64,000 nucleotides of DNA from Candidatus Liberimonas magnetica (GTDB lineage: Bacteria > Elusimicrobiota > Endomicrobiia > Endomicrobiales > JAFGIL01), in assembly GCA_020523885.1 (NCBI GenBank), contig JAJAPY010000005.1:155238-219237 (forward strand), given 5' to 3'. Both the position numbers and the translations under genes were made by a program. The notes under the pieces are model-generated. The model had not been told where the DNA came from. It did no database searches and saw only the letters and a list, made by a program, of their open reading frames with translations. This document shows, one piece after another, positions 15,688 to 24,166 of this stretch (the stretch's first letter is position 1; each line of letters begins with the position of its first letter).

Positions 15688-15794
15688 ACCCAGCCCTTCT
15701 ATAAGTTGTTTTTAGTAGAGATTGGCTGATATAAAATTAAATGAAATACTCTGCAATAGCAAACTATTCTAATAGTTTTAAAGAAGGGCTGGGT
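15688..15794. repeat. Inverted repeat overlapping the start of the EndoQ-like gene
   Basis: acccagcccttct (15688-15700) and its exact reverse complement agaagggctgggt (15782-15794) enclose about 80 bp. The right arm covers the first two bases of the GTG start codon at 15793, so base-pairing could hide the start. A related cagccctt/aagagctg pair lies at about 3390-3426. Confidence 0.7.
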
Positions 15795-17106
15795 GAAATT
15801 CATAGCTGATTTACACATCCATTCTCATTATTCCCTTGCTACCAGCAAAAATCTTACGCCCGAACACCTGGACCTTTGGGCGCAATTAAAAGGCATTGAT
15901 GTCATCGCTACCGGTGACTGCATCCATCCTGCCTGGCTTAAGGAGTTAAAAGAAAAACTTGAACCTAATAAGAGCGGCCTGTACAGGTTAAAAGACAGAT
16001 ATAGGCTGAGAACAGAGGATATAAAACTGCCGAAAAAAGTAAAAAAAGAAATAAACTTTATTTTGCAGACTGAATTAAGCTGTATTTACAAAAAAAACGG
16101 GAAGGTAAGAAAAGTACACAGCATAACTATATTGCCTGATTTTGCTTCGGCAGAAAAACTTCAGAAGCAGCTAGAAAAAAAAGGCAACATAGAATCTGAC
16201 GGAAGGCCTATCCTTGGAATTGATGCAAAAAATATCTTGGCTATGACGCTTGTTTCAAACGATAAGGCATTTGTCATTCCTGCGCACATATGGACACCGT
16301 GGTTCTCGGTGCTCGGGCAGAATTCAGGTTTTGACAGTATCAGTGAATGCTATGAGGACCTTACTAAATATATTTTTGCTCTCGAGACAGGTTTGTCAAG
16401 CGACCCGCCGATGAACTGGGCATGCAGTTTTTTGGACGGTTTCAGGCTGGTCTCAAATTCGGATGCACATTCGCCGGAAAAGCTTGGCAGGGAAGCGAAT
16501 ATCTTTGATACCGAGTTGTCCTATGACGGGGTATATAATGCGTTGAAAAATGATTCCGGGTTTACCGGGACTATTGAATTCTTTCCTGAAGAAGGAAAAT
16601 ACCATTTCGACGGGCATAGAAAATGCGGTATCTGCTTTAGCCCCGGGGAAAGCATAAAACACAAAGGTATTTGCCCTGTGTGCAAAAAATCCGTTACGAA
16701 AGGTGTAGCTTCCAGAGTAGAAAGCTTAAGCGACAGGAAAGATTTAAACGGTTTTAAAAATAGAAAAGAATTTTATTCGATAACATCGCTTCCGTCAATT
16801 CTTAGCGAGATATTGTCCTGCGGAGTAGCGTCCAGGAAAGTCAAAGAGGCATATTTTGACGTGATCGACAAAGTAGGCTCGGATTTTTATACTTTATTGT
16901 TTGCCGGGCTTGATGAAATAAGGCATCGCAAAGGAGAGGTCTTATCTGAAGCTGTAAAAAGGCTTCGTCAGAAGAAGGTCCATATAAAAGAGGGTTTTGA
17001 CGGAAAATTCGGCAGGATTAAAGTGTTTAGCGACAAAGAGATGAAAGAGATAGGCAATAAAGTTTCTCTTGCTGCACGAACAAATCCGTTCGATAAAATG
17101 TCTTAG
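15793..17106 (+). CDS. Endonuclease Q family protein (PHP domain)
   Basis: A 437-aa protein of the EndoQ-like PHP family. The PHP metal-binding signature is ADLHIHSHYS at residues 5-14, with further ligands in ATGDCIHP, PAHIWTPW and SNSDAHSPEKLG. A zinc-binding pair CGIC...CPVC at about residues 276-297 separates the PHP domain from the C-terminal region. Characterised archaeal EndoQ nicks DNA 5' of deaminated bases; repair of uracil or hypoxanthine damage is therefore a reasonable inference. The GTG start overlaps an inverted-repeat arm. A YhcC-type gene follows after 18 bp. Confidence 0.82.
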   Translation: MKFIADLHIHSHYSLATSKNLTPEHLDLWAQLKGIDVIATGDCIHPAWLKELKEKLEPNKSGLYRLKDRYRLRTEDIKLPKKVKKEINFILQTELSCIYKKNGKVRKVHSITILPDFASAEKLQKQLEKKGNIESDGRPILGIDAKNILAMTLVSNDKAFVIPAHIWTPWFSVLGQNSGFDSISECYEDLTKYIFALETGLSSDPPMNWACSFLDGFRLVSNSDAHSPEKLGREANIFDTELSYDGVYNALKNDSGFTGTIEFFPEEGKYHFDGHRKCGICFSPGESIKHKGICPVCKKSVTKGVASRVESLSDRKDLNGFKNRKEFYSITSLPSILSEILSCGVASRKVKEAYFDVIDKVGSDFYTLLFAGLDEIRHRKGEVLSEAVKRLRQKKVHIKEGFDGKFGRIKVFSDKEMKEIGNKVSLAARTNPFDKMS

Positions 17107-17124
17107 TAGAAATAAGATAAAATC

Positions 17125-18036
17125 ATGGAAAGATATTATAAGTTCTCCACTTATTTTAAGAATATAGGGTATAAAGAAAAAATACTTAAAATAACCGTTG
17201 ATGCCGGTTTTACCTGCCCCAACAGGGACGGCAAGATCTCTAGGGACGGATGTATATACTGTAATAATGAAGGTTTTAGCCCGAACACTAGAAAAAAATT
17301 GCCTGTAGAAGAGCAGATCTCTCAAGGGGTAGCTTCGCAAAAGATAAAAAACAAAGACGCCCGCTTTCTTGTCTATTTTCAGGCTTACACGAACACTTAT
17401 GCTCCTGCGGCAAAACTGAAAGAAGCGTATGACAATATAAGAAGTTTTAAAGACATTGCAGGTATAGCCGTAGGCACAAGGCCCGACTGTATAAATGAGG
17501 AAAAATTGCAGTTGATAAACTCCTATGCGAACGATTATGAAGTGTGGCTGGAATACGGACTGCAGAGCATGCACGACGATACACTTATGGCAATAAACCG
17601 CGGGCACACTTACGAACAATTCCTGGATGCGATAAAGTTAACGAGAAAATACAAAAAAATCAAGATCTGCGTACACGTAATCCTAGGCTTGCCAGGGGAA
17701 AATAAAGATAAAGTAATAGGAACAGCCAAAGCTCTGGGGGGGTTACAGATTGACGGTATAAAGATCCATCCGCTTCATGTAATAAAAAACACTAAACTGG
17801 AAGAATTGTACAAGGAAGGGAAGGTGAGGCTGCTAGAGCAAAAAGAATTTGCCGAGTTAACTGTAAGTTTTCTTGAATTTATATGGCCAAAAACAGTGAT
17901 CCAGCGCATCAGCGCTGATTGCCCGAAAGACCTGCTGGTCGCACCTGGCTGGATAAACGATAAATCAGGCACGCTAAATCTTATCGAAAAAACAATGCTT
18001 GCCAAAAACACTTTCCAGGGAAGATATTGGAAATGA
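17125..18036 (+). CDS. TIGR01212 family radical SAM protein (YhcC-like)
   Basis: A 303-aa radical SAM enzyme. The cluster motif has the family's unusual spacing: Cys, eleven residues, then CIYC (CPNRDGKISRDGCIYC, residues about 31-46). Later blocks are YFQAYTNTYAP, GTRPDCI, WLEYGLQSMHDDTL and VHVILGLPGE, all typical of YhcC. The substrate is unknown, although the family is widely conserved in bacteria. The gene is 18 bp after the EndoQ-like gene and converges with the minus-strand gene at 18058. Confidence 0.9.
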   Translation: MERYYKFSTYFKNIGYKEKILKITVDAGFTCPNRDGKISRDGCIYCNNEGFSPNTRKKLPVEEQISQGVASQKIKNKDARFLVYFQAYTNTYAPAAKLKEAYDNIRSFKDIAGIAVGTRPDCINEEKLQLINSYANDYEVWLEYGLQSMHDDTLMAINRGHTYEQFLDAIKLTRKYKKIKICVHVILGLPGENKDKVIGTAKALGGLQIDGIKIHPLHVIKNTKLEELYKEGKVRLLEQKEFAELTVSFLEFIWPKTVIQRISADCPKDLLVAPGWINDKSGTLNLIEKTMLAKNTFQGRYWK

Positions 18037-18057
18037 ACTGAAACAAAAAGATAGAAA

Positions 18058-18981
18058 CTAGAACTTAATGTTAGGCCGCATCATTATAGAAAAAGTGTCT
18101 TCTGTGAACCTTGCGAGGTCCCCTGAATACAGATCTTTCTTTTCCAAGGTAAATCCAAGCTGCAGCTGGAACGCCAGCTTCTTATTTTTTAACGGGTAAG
18201 ATTTTCCTACCAGAAAATAATGTTTTACTGAGCTGAAAGTCTGGTAATCAATATCCATCCTATATTCAATATTAGAGTTATTAAAGATCGATTTTCCATT
18301 TTCTTTAAAATCTACCCTGTCCCTGAAGATAGAAAAATACAGTACATCTTTGATATTAGAATTCTCGTGCTGTTTTGTGCCTATTCTATAGCTCCAGTTC
18401 ATTATTCTTTTTTCCGTGATCCTGTCCCCTTTAACTTTCCATTCCATTTCAGACCATTTATCGCCTATCATTTCATTGCTTTTAATATGGTAATCTCCGA
18501 AACTGACTAGATATCCCATATAGGCTTTTCCTTTAACGTCTCTTTTTATACCTTTTGGCTTGAAATTGACTACATTGCCTAAAAATACAGAATACGCATA
18601 CGGTTCTTCAAAACCTGTTGTCACAACCTGTATCCAGTTCATTTCTTCAGTTAATTGCGCGTGGCCATGTAAATCTGGATGGTTTTTATTAATGTAGGCG
18701 CCTATGTACGGTAATGGGTAGCAGCTTATTTCAGCAAGCAGGCATTTTGGCAAAAAAGCCCTGTTGAATAAATATCGATAAATACTTTGTTCGCTCTCTT
18801 CGCCCAAAAACGGCACAGAATCTTTTGCAAGGCCCGTATAGTAATCTATAGAAGAATAATATGGGTCAAGCTCAATATCAAGGCCGGCATTATCATAATC
18901 TTTTGTGAAAATGACGTACGCCGAGGCGTTAATAGAGAAAATTAAAAATAAAAGTGTTAATAGAAGTAGTTTTTTCGACAT
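18058..18981 (-). CDS. Exported protein of unknown function
   Basis: A 307-aa protein with a clear signal peptide (MSKKLLLLTLLFLIFSINASA). The mature part is rich in aromatic, charged beta-strand-like segments with alternating polarity, including a terminal strand ending in an aromatic residue (MMRPNIKF). That is consistent with an outer-membrane or periplasmic beta-rich protein. I do not recognise the family. It is the only minus-strand gene I can support in the window. A strong promoter and an intrinsic-terminator-like hairpin precede it, suggesting regulation by attenuation. Confidence 0.75.
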   Translation of the reverse strand: MSKKLLLLTLLFLIFSINASAYVIFTKDYDNAGLDIELDPYYSSIDYYTGLAKDSVPFLGEESEQSIYRYLFNRAFLPKCLLAEISCYPLPYIGAYINKNHPDLHGHAQLTEEMNWIQVVTTGFEEPYAYSVFLGNVVNFKPKGIKRDVKGKAYMGYLVSFGDYHIKSNEMIGDKWSEMEWKVKGDRITEKRIMNWSYRIGTKQHENSNIKDVLYFSIFRDRVDFKENGKSIFNNSNIEYRMDIDYQTFSSVKHYFLVGKSYPLKNKKLAFQLQLGFTLEKKDLYSGDLARFTEDTFSIMMRPNIKF

Positions 18982-18997
18982 TGTTATTGGGGTGTAT

Positions 18998-19027
18998 AAA
19001 AAAAGGCAACCGAAGATTCGGCTGCCT
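18998..19027 (-). terminator. Attenuator-like hairpin and U-tract in the 5' leader of the minus-strand gene
   Basis: Stem 19004-19014 / 19017-19027 (aggcaaccgaa with ttcggctgcct, one wobble pair), followed on the minus strand by seven T residues. It lies 17 bp upstream of the ATG at 18981 and downstream of the promoter at 19068-19096. No minus-strand gene lies further upstream, so its only transcript to stop is this gene's own leader. Confidence 0.7.
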
Positions 19028-19067
19028 GGCCTAAATGGGTATAGTTTATCTATCCCTAGGCAATACT

Positions 19068-19096
19068 ATAGTAGCAGACTATTCCCGTATTGTCAA
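19068..19096 (-). promoter_or_regulatory. Strong sigma-70-type promoter for the minus-strand gene
   Basis: On the minus strand: TTGACA (19096-19091), a 17-bp spacer, TACTAT (19073-19068). The leader that follows contains a stem gccta/taggc enclosing ggg.tag/cta..ccc, then the terminator hairpin. The blocks gcct and aggc could pair in more than one way. Confidence 0.75.
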
Positions 19097-19182
19097 GATA
19101 TTTTTTTGTAAAATATTAAAAAGATCTTTTAGGAAAAACTTAAGCTTATACATTCTATTAAAAATTTAAATTTTTATCAAAT

Positions 19183-19211
19183 TTGATAAATTTTGTATTT
19201 TGTTGTAAAAT
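19183..19211 (+). promoter_or_regulatory. Possible promoter for pta
   Basis: TTGATA at 19183-19188, a 17-bp spacer, TAAAAT at 19206-19211. A transcript from here would carry a leader of about 250 nt. Confidence 0.45.
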
Positions 19212-19471
19212 AAATCGCAAGAAATTATTGACATTGAATACTACTCAGAAGGATTCAGTGAATCCCGCCAAGGCGGGGCGCGAATAAGAATAACCATTTA
19301 GAAAGGTTCAGTGAAGAAAGACTCGCAATGCGAGACTTTCTGAACGCGGAAGGGAAACATAGTTTCCCTCCGGGAGCGTTCCGGCGAGCGATTTCCGATC
19401 GAGCCGGAACAATCCTGAGTGAAACGAGGGTAGGCCCCGCCAAGGCGGGGCGCGACATAAAGGAGAACAAA
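19212..19471 (+). promoter_or_regulatory. Hairpin-rich leader of pta
   Basis: It contains at least five hairpins in series. A 20-bp GC unit cccgccaaggcggggcgcga occurs twice (19264-19283 and 19437-19456). Between the two are gaaagactcgca/tgcgagactttc, agggaaac/gtttccct and gttccggc/gccggaac. An imperfect direct repeat aggattcagtgaa / aggttcagtgaag is also present. The in-frame extension starting at 19328 is a translation of these hairpins. It may be a regulatory RNA or nested repeat insertions. Confidence 0.5.
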
Positions 19472-20488
19472 ATGGTTTTTAAAAAATTTATTGAAGACGC
19501 CAAAAAATTGAAGGGAAAAATAATTTTTGGCGAAGGAGATGAGGAAAGGACCATAGAAGCGGCAGCCAGGCTTGCAGAAGACGGGGTCTGCAAGACAGCT
19601 GCGGTTACGGTTGATAAAAAAAATATAGAAAAAATCGCAAAGGATAAAAAAATAGATGTTTCGATGGTGGAAATATTAGTACCTGCTCTTGAACTGATAG
19701 ATAAAGATGTCCTGGCCTGGTTTATAGAAACACGGGCCGCAAAAGGCCTGGCAGAAGAAGATGCAAAAAAACTTGCCCTTGAACCGCTTCATTTTTCCGC
19801 ATTATATGTAAAAAGCGGGAAAGCGAATGGCTGTGTTTCAGGAGCACGTTCAGCGACAAGCGATGTCTTGAGGGCCGCACTGCACGGTATAGGCACTTCA
19901 AAGGACACAAAGCTGATATCTTCTTTTTTCCTGATGGTCCCGCCGCAGGGCCACCCCCTGGTAAAAAAGCCGATCCTGTATTCTGACTGCGGAGTTAACC
20001 CAAACCCGAACACTTTAGGGTTAAAAGATATTGCTGTGGCAAGTGTATCAAGTTTCAGGTGTTTGTTCCCGGAAGAACCCCCGAAAATGGCATTCCTGTC
20101 GTTTTCTACTAAAGGAAGCGCCCAGCACAGGGTTTTAGAAAAGGTAATAGAAGCTAGTAAGCTGACCCAGGAATACTTTAAGGATGATGCTGCGGTAAAA
20201 GTTGACGGCGAATTGCAGTTTGACGCCGCTATAGTTCCTTCTGTAGGGCAGAGAAAGTCGCCAAAGTCTCCTGTTGCAGGCCAAGCCAACATATTTATTT
20301 TTCCTGATTTAAATGCGGGCAATATCTGCTATAAAGCCACTGAAAGGCTGGGTCAATTTACCGCGATTGGGCCTATTGTACAGGGGCTAGCAATGCCGTT
20401 CAATGATCTAAGCCGGGGCTGTTCGGTCCAAGACATATATCATGCTGCTATCATAACGCTTCTTCAAAGCAAGAACTCGAATTGCTAA
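19472..20488 (+). CDS. pta: Phosphate acetyltransferase
   Basis: Converts acetyl-CoA and phosphate to acetyl phosphate, for ATP formation with acetate kinase or for acetate activation. The single-domain form is about 338 aa: KGKIIFGEGDEERTIEAA at the N-terminus, then GCVSGARSATSDVLRAAL, DCGVNPNPN, and the C-terminal QANIFIFPDLNAGNICYKA and IGPIVQGLAMPFNDLSRG. The ATG at 19472 is chosen because of its aaggag RBS and because upstream in-frame residues come from hairpin repeats. No ackA is adjacent. Confidence 0.95.
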   Translation: MVFKKFIEDAKKLKGKIIFGEGDEERTIEAAARLAEDGVCKTAAVTVDKKNIEKIAKDKKIDVSMVEILVPALELIDKDVLAWFIETRAAKGLAEEDAKKLALEPLHFSALYVKSGKANGCVSGARSATSDVLRAALHGIGTSKDTKLISSFFLMVPPQGHPLVKKPILYSDCGVNPNPNTLGLKDIAVASVSSFRCLFPEEPPKMAFLSFSTKGSAQHRVLEKVIEASKLTQEYFKDDAAVKVDGELQFDAAIVPSVGQRKSPKSPVAGQANIFIFPDLNAGNICYKATERLGQFTAIGPIVQGLAMPFNDLSRGCSVQDIYHAAIITLLQSKNSNC

Positions 20489-20631
20489 TACAATAGCCCG
20501 GTAAGAGCTAATAACAAGAATACTGCACAGAATGTTTTGCATAATATTTTCTAAAAATCATAAGTCATTTAGAAGAAAAAGCGGAATAAAGTTAAAAAAA
20601 CAACAAAACACAACAAGTTTTTAAAATTTAG

Positions 20632-20660
20632 TTGACAAAATATTAATAAAAAGATAGAAT
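20632..20660 (+). promoter_or_regulatory. Sigma-70-type promoter for the DUF4912/GH57 genes
   Basis: TTGACA at 20632-20637, a 17-bp spacer, TAGAAT at 20655-20660. The RBS aggggg precedes the ATG at 20713. This is the clearest signal in the 224-bp gap after pta. Confidence 0.75.
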
Positions 20661-20712
20661 TTCGTATTAAGAAATTTAAATTTACTGGGTTTTCATCCAG
20701 GGGGTTAAGATC

Positions 20713-21576
20713 ATGAGTGATAATCTGAGTTCAAAAGCACACGGTGCATCAAGGCAATCCAGGGCTTCGGGCACGATACAAGGGCTGCCAAAGAATTACG
20801 GAGATACAAAAATCGTAATTTTACCAAGGGATCCTGTTTGGTTTTATGCCTACTGGGAAATATCAAGCGCAACAGTCAACCAGCTGCGCGATAAATTAAC
20901 GAATGAAAAATATAATTCAAGCTCTTGGATTTTAAGGGTTTATGATGTAACGGACCTGATTTTTGACGGAACTAATTCCCGCAGGTTTTTTGATATAGCG
21001 ATCAACAACGATTCGGACAACTGGTACGTTAATGTCAGGGATGTTAACCGTTCCTGGTGTGTAGACCTCGGGCTGTTTACTCAACAAGGAGAGTTCATCT
21101 TTGTTGCCAGGTCAAATGCCCTGTTAATGCCAAGACAAGGGGTATCACCCGTAACGGATGAGCAATGGGCTATTTTGCAGAAAGAGTTTGAAAAACTACT
21201 GAAACTTTCCGGGGTAGACCAGATAGGTAAGAGTTCGTTTGATATAGCAAAACTTATGCGCGAACGGTGGGAAGAGATACTGTCCGTTTCCTTGTCTTCG
21301 CCAAGCAGTGTAAGCTCCTGGAAAGGCGCCCCTTCTGAACGAAAACCTAAGGATTTCTGGCTTAAAGCCGACACCGAACTCATCATCTACGGCTCTACAG
21401 AATCAGATGCCAAACTTACTGTTGACGGCCAGCCGGTTGCTTTATATCCTGACGGTTCATTCTCGTTAAGGTTTTATTTGCCGGACGGAAAAAAAGAATA
21501 CCCTATCCATGCAGTTTCCAATGACGGCACTATGGAAAAAAAGATAACTTTTGTGGTTAAAAGAGATACAAAATAG
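20713..21576 (+). CDS. DUF4912 domain protein
   Basis: A 287-aa soluble protein. Residues 20-140 are the DUF4912 domain: LPKNYGDTKIVILPRDPVW, FYAYWEIS, WILRVYDVTD, DNWYVNVRDVNRSWCVDLG, then FVARSNALLMPRQGVS. The C-terminal 70 residues form an Ig-like or beta-sandwich segment (LIIYGSTESDAKLTVDGQPV). DUF4912 genes commonly stand next to GH57 glucan-branching enzymes, as here, where the gap is 70 bp. A role in glycogen or alpha-glucan metabolism, perhaps carbohydrate binding, is inferred from that context. Confidence 0.88.
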   Translation: MSDNLSSKAHGASRQSRASGTIQGLPKNYGDTKIVILPRDPVWFYAYWEISSATVNQLRDKLTNEKYNSSSWILRVYDVTDLIFDGTNSRRFFDIAINNDSDNWYVNVRDVNRSWCVDLGLFTQQGEFIFVARSNALLMPRQGVSPVTDEQWAILQKEFEKLLKLSGVDQIGKSSFDIAKLMRERWEEILSVSLSSPSSVSSWKGAPSERKPKDFWLKADTELIIYGSTESDAKLTVDGQPVALYPDGSFSLRFYLPDGKKEYPIHAVSNDGTMEKKITFVVKRDTK

Positions 21577-21646
21577 GATAAACTTAAACAAGACTTTAAA
21601 AACTTTAACAGCCTTAAGTCTTGAAATTTGAAAATCGTTATTAAAC

Positions 21647-23245
21647 GTGAATAAATATATGGAACCTAAAGGTTACTTGTGCCTACAACTTCATGCCCAC
21701 TTGCCGTACGTCAGACATCCCGAATATCCCGATTTTCTAGAAGAAGACTGGTTATATGAAGGAATCACAGAGACCTACCTGCCGCTCCTTTCAATTTTTG
21801 AAAAACTCGTTGAAGAAAATATAGATTTTCATTTAACAATGACATTTACGCCTTCTTTGGCAGGGATGCTTGCCGATTCGCTGTTACAGGGAAGGTATTA
21901 TAACAACTTAAACAAATTAGTTGAGCTGTCTGAAAAGGAAGTATGGCGGACCAGGAATATCCCGGCATTCCAGGCTGTGGCAAAGATGTACGAGGCGCAG
22001 CTTAAAAACTGCCGCAGGCTTTGGGAAAAATATAACGGCAATATCCTTACTGGGTTTAAAAACCTCCAGGATATGGGAAAACTTGAGATAATAACGTGTT
22101 GCGCTACCCATGGTTTTTTGCCGCTCCAACTCAACAAATCAAGCATAAGAGCACAGATAAAAGTTGCGGTTCAGGATTACAAAAGGCATTTTGACCGGCC
22201 GCCGAAAGGCATCTGGCTTGCAGAGTGCGCTTATACTCCTGGGATAGATGAAGAATTAAAGAAAGAAGACATAAAATTTTTCTTTCTTGAAGCGCACGGC
22301 ATACTTTACGGGACGCCCCGCCCCAGGTACGGCGTATTTGCGCCGGTCTATTGCCCGTCTGGAGTTGCAGCTTTCGGAAGAGACCTTGAGACAGCCCAGC
22401 AGGTTTGGAGCGCAGAGCACGGGTATCCAGGCGACCCGGACTACCGGGAGTTTTACAGGGACCTGGGTTATGACCTTGATTATGATTATATTAAGCCGTA
22501 TCTTCATTCCGACGGAGTAAGGCGCAACATAGGTTTAAAATATTATCGTATTACCGGTAAAGTCCCTTTAAGCGAAAAAGAGCCTTATAATCCTGAATGG
22601 GCTTTGAATAAAGCCGCCAGCCATGCAGGGAATTTCATGTACAATCGTGAAAAACAGATAGAATACCTTGCAGGAGTGCTTGGCAGGGCACCACTGATCA
22701 CCTCAATGTATGATGCGGAACTTTTCGGGCATTGGTGGTATGAAGGACCGAATTTCATAGATTTTCTATTCAGGAAGATCCACTATGACCAGAATGTTTT
22801 TAAAACGATCACCCCTATGCAGTATCTTGAGAAATTTGCAAGGAACCAGGTTATTACTCCTGCTTCATCAAGCTGGGGAGATAAAGGATATTTTGAAGTC
22901 TGGCTTAACGGAACAAATGACTGGATCTACAGGCATTTGCATAAATCAAGCGAAAGAATGACAGATATCGCAAGAGCCAACCCTGAGCCTAATGATGTCT
23001 TAAGAAGGGCTTTGAATCAGGCAGCAAGAGAATTATTACTTGCTCAATCTTCAGATTGGGCTTTTATATTGACAACACGCACTATGGTAGAGTACGCCGA
23101 AAAAAGAACTCGTGAACACCTGCTTAATTTCAGCAATCTTTACGAACAGATAAACCGTAACGCGGTGGATATCGGGTACCTGCAGGACCTGGAATACAGG
23201 AACAATATCTTCCCTGAAATAGATTATAAAGTTTTCTTGGAATAG
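21647..23245 (+). CDS. GH57 family glucan-branching / alpha-glucan enzyme
   Basis: A 532-aa glycoside hydrolase family 57 protein, best fitting the 1,4-alpha-glucan branching enzyme type with a DUF1957 C-terminal domain. GH57 landmarks: LHAHLPYVRHPEY at the N-terminus, GIWLAECAYTPG with the nucleophile Glu at about residue 190, SMYDAELFGHWWYEGP with the acid/base Asp at about 353, and a helical C-terminus containing SSDWAFILTT. It would build alpha-1,6 branches in cytoplasmic glycogen. An ATG at 21659 could be used instead of the GTG. Amylase activity cannot be excluded from sequence alone. Confidence 0.88.
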   Translation: MNKYMEPKGYLCLQLHAHLPYVRHPEYPDFLEEDWLYEGITETYLPLLSIFEKLVEENIDFHLTMTFTPSLAGMLADSLLQGRYYNNLNKLVELSEKEVWRTRNIPAFQAVAKMYEAQLKNCRRLWEKYNGNILTGFKNLQDMGKLEIITCCATHGFLPLQLNKSSIRAQIKVAVQDYKRHFDRPPKGIWLAECAYTPGIDEELKKEDIKFFFLEAHGILYGTPRPRYGVFAPVYCPSGVAAFGRDLETAQQVWSAEHGYPGDPDYREFYRDLGYDLDYDYIKPYLHSDGVRRNIGLKYYRITGKVPLSEKEPYNPEWALNKAASHAGNFMYNREKQIEYLAGVLGRAPLITSMYDAELFGHWWYEGPNFIDFLFRKIHYDQNVFKTITPMQYLEKFARNQVITPASSSWGDKGYFEVWLNGTNDWIYRHLHKSSERMTDIARANPEPNDVLRRALNQAARELLLAQSSDWAFILTTRTMVEYAEKRTREHLLNFSNLYEQINRNAVDIGYLQDLEYRNNIFPEIDYKVFLE

Positions 23246-23416
23246 CGGACCCCACGGCAGCCAGAGGTTTTTTTAAAGACCGTACCTTCCGGCTATAGAC
23301 CTTCCTCCAGCGGAGAGTTTGGGGTTTTCATACGGAGGAAAAAATTACAAAATACCCGCCTTAATAATAAACGTAAGATGTAAAAACAATAAATTTTTCT
23401 ATAAAAAGCTTAAGAG

Positions 23417-24124
23417 ATGAAAATCACAAGACTTCATATAATTTTAATAGCGATTATTATGTCAACCTTTGTGATTTTTTTATTTCAGGTACACGAGCAA
23501 AGGATGCAAAAAGCAGAGTTGGCCCTAGTCGAAGCAAAAAAAGAGGAACAAAAGCGAATAATTGAATATGAAAAGATAAAAAGGGAAGAAGAAAATAAGA
23601 AAAAGGAAGAAGAAAAAGATTCTTTAGAATATGCGCAGAGAAAGAAAAACCTGGCGATAGAAGCTGTGGCGGTAGCCGGAGAATACTGGAAATTGGCGAA
23701 ACTGGGAAACAAGCAATACTCTACCGGACAAGAGACTTTATGTAAGGCAAAAGAGAATTTAGAACAGAATAACTACGAAATTGCCTGGAGTTTGGCGCAT
23801 CAGTCAATAAAAGAATTTAAAAATGCCCCGAAAAATAAGAAAAACCCGTACTATAAAGTTAAACGGGGAGATTGCCTCTGGAAGATTGCGAAGATGCCCC
23901 AGCATTACGGCCGAGGGTCCATGTGGCCGAAAATATGGCATGCTAATAAGAATAAAATACCTAATTACAGGCTTATATATCCAAAACAAGTACTCTTGAT
24001 ACCGAAATACAAGCTGAGCCCACCTGGCAGGCTGGACGGTTCTGTCAGACTCGATAGAAGCATTGGAAAGTTGTCCTGCCACAGCTCTTCACCGGGTAAC
24101 GCCTGCTTTAGTACGGCAGCATAG
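23417..24124 (+). CDS. Membrane-anchored coiled-coil LysM protein
   Basis: A 235-aa protein. Residues 6-24 form one N-terminal membrane segment. About 28-85 is a Glu/Lys coiled coil, and a helical region rich in Ala and Asn follows. A LysM-type peptidoglycan-binding motif lies at about 147-196 (YYKVKRGDCLWKIA, MWPKIWHANKNKIPNYRLIYPKQVLLIPK). It probably links the inner membrane to the cell wall. The last 38 residues, after LIPKYK, look unlike the family and may be encoded by an inserted repeat or produced by a frameshift. The gap before it (23246-23416) holds only weak hairpins. Confidence 0.78.
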   Translation: MKITRLHIILIAIIMSTFVIFLFQVHEQRMQKAELALVEAKKEEQKRIIEYEKIKREEENKKKEEEKDSLEYAQRKKNLAIEAVAVAGEYWKLAKLGNKQYSTGQETLCKAKENLEQNNYEIAWSLAHQSIKEFKNAPKNKKNPYYKVKRGDCLWKIAKMPQHYGRGSMWPKIWHANKNKIPNYRLIYPKQVLLIPKYKLSPPGRLDGSVRLDRSIGKLSCHSSSPGNACFSTAA

Positions 24125-24166
24125 TCAAGCTTTGTACATAAGTGTTATAATCCTGCTAATACGGGA

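Noticed and set aside
16942..17619. 225-codon minus-strand frame opposite the EndoQ-like and YhcC-like genes
   Set aside because: It spans two well-supported plus-strand genes and shows no recognisable domain.
18905..19111. Plus-strand 68-codon frame over the leader of the minus-strand gene
   Set aside because: It crosses the start of the exported protein, the terminator hairpin and the promoter, and has no protein-like features.
19328..19471. N-terminal extension of pta
   Set aside because: It encodes hairpin repeats. The family start and an aaggag RBS are at 19472.
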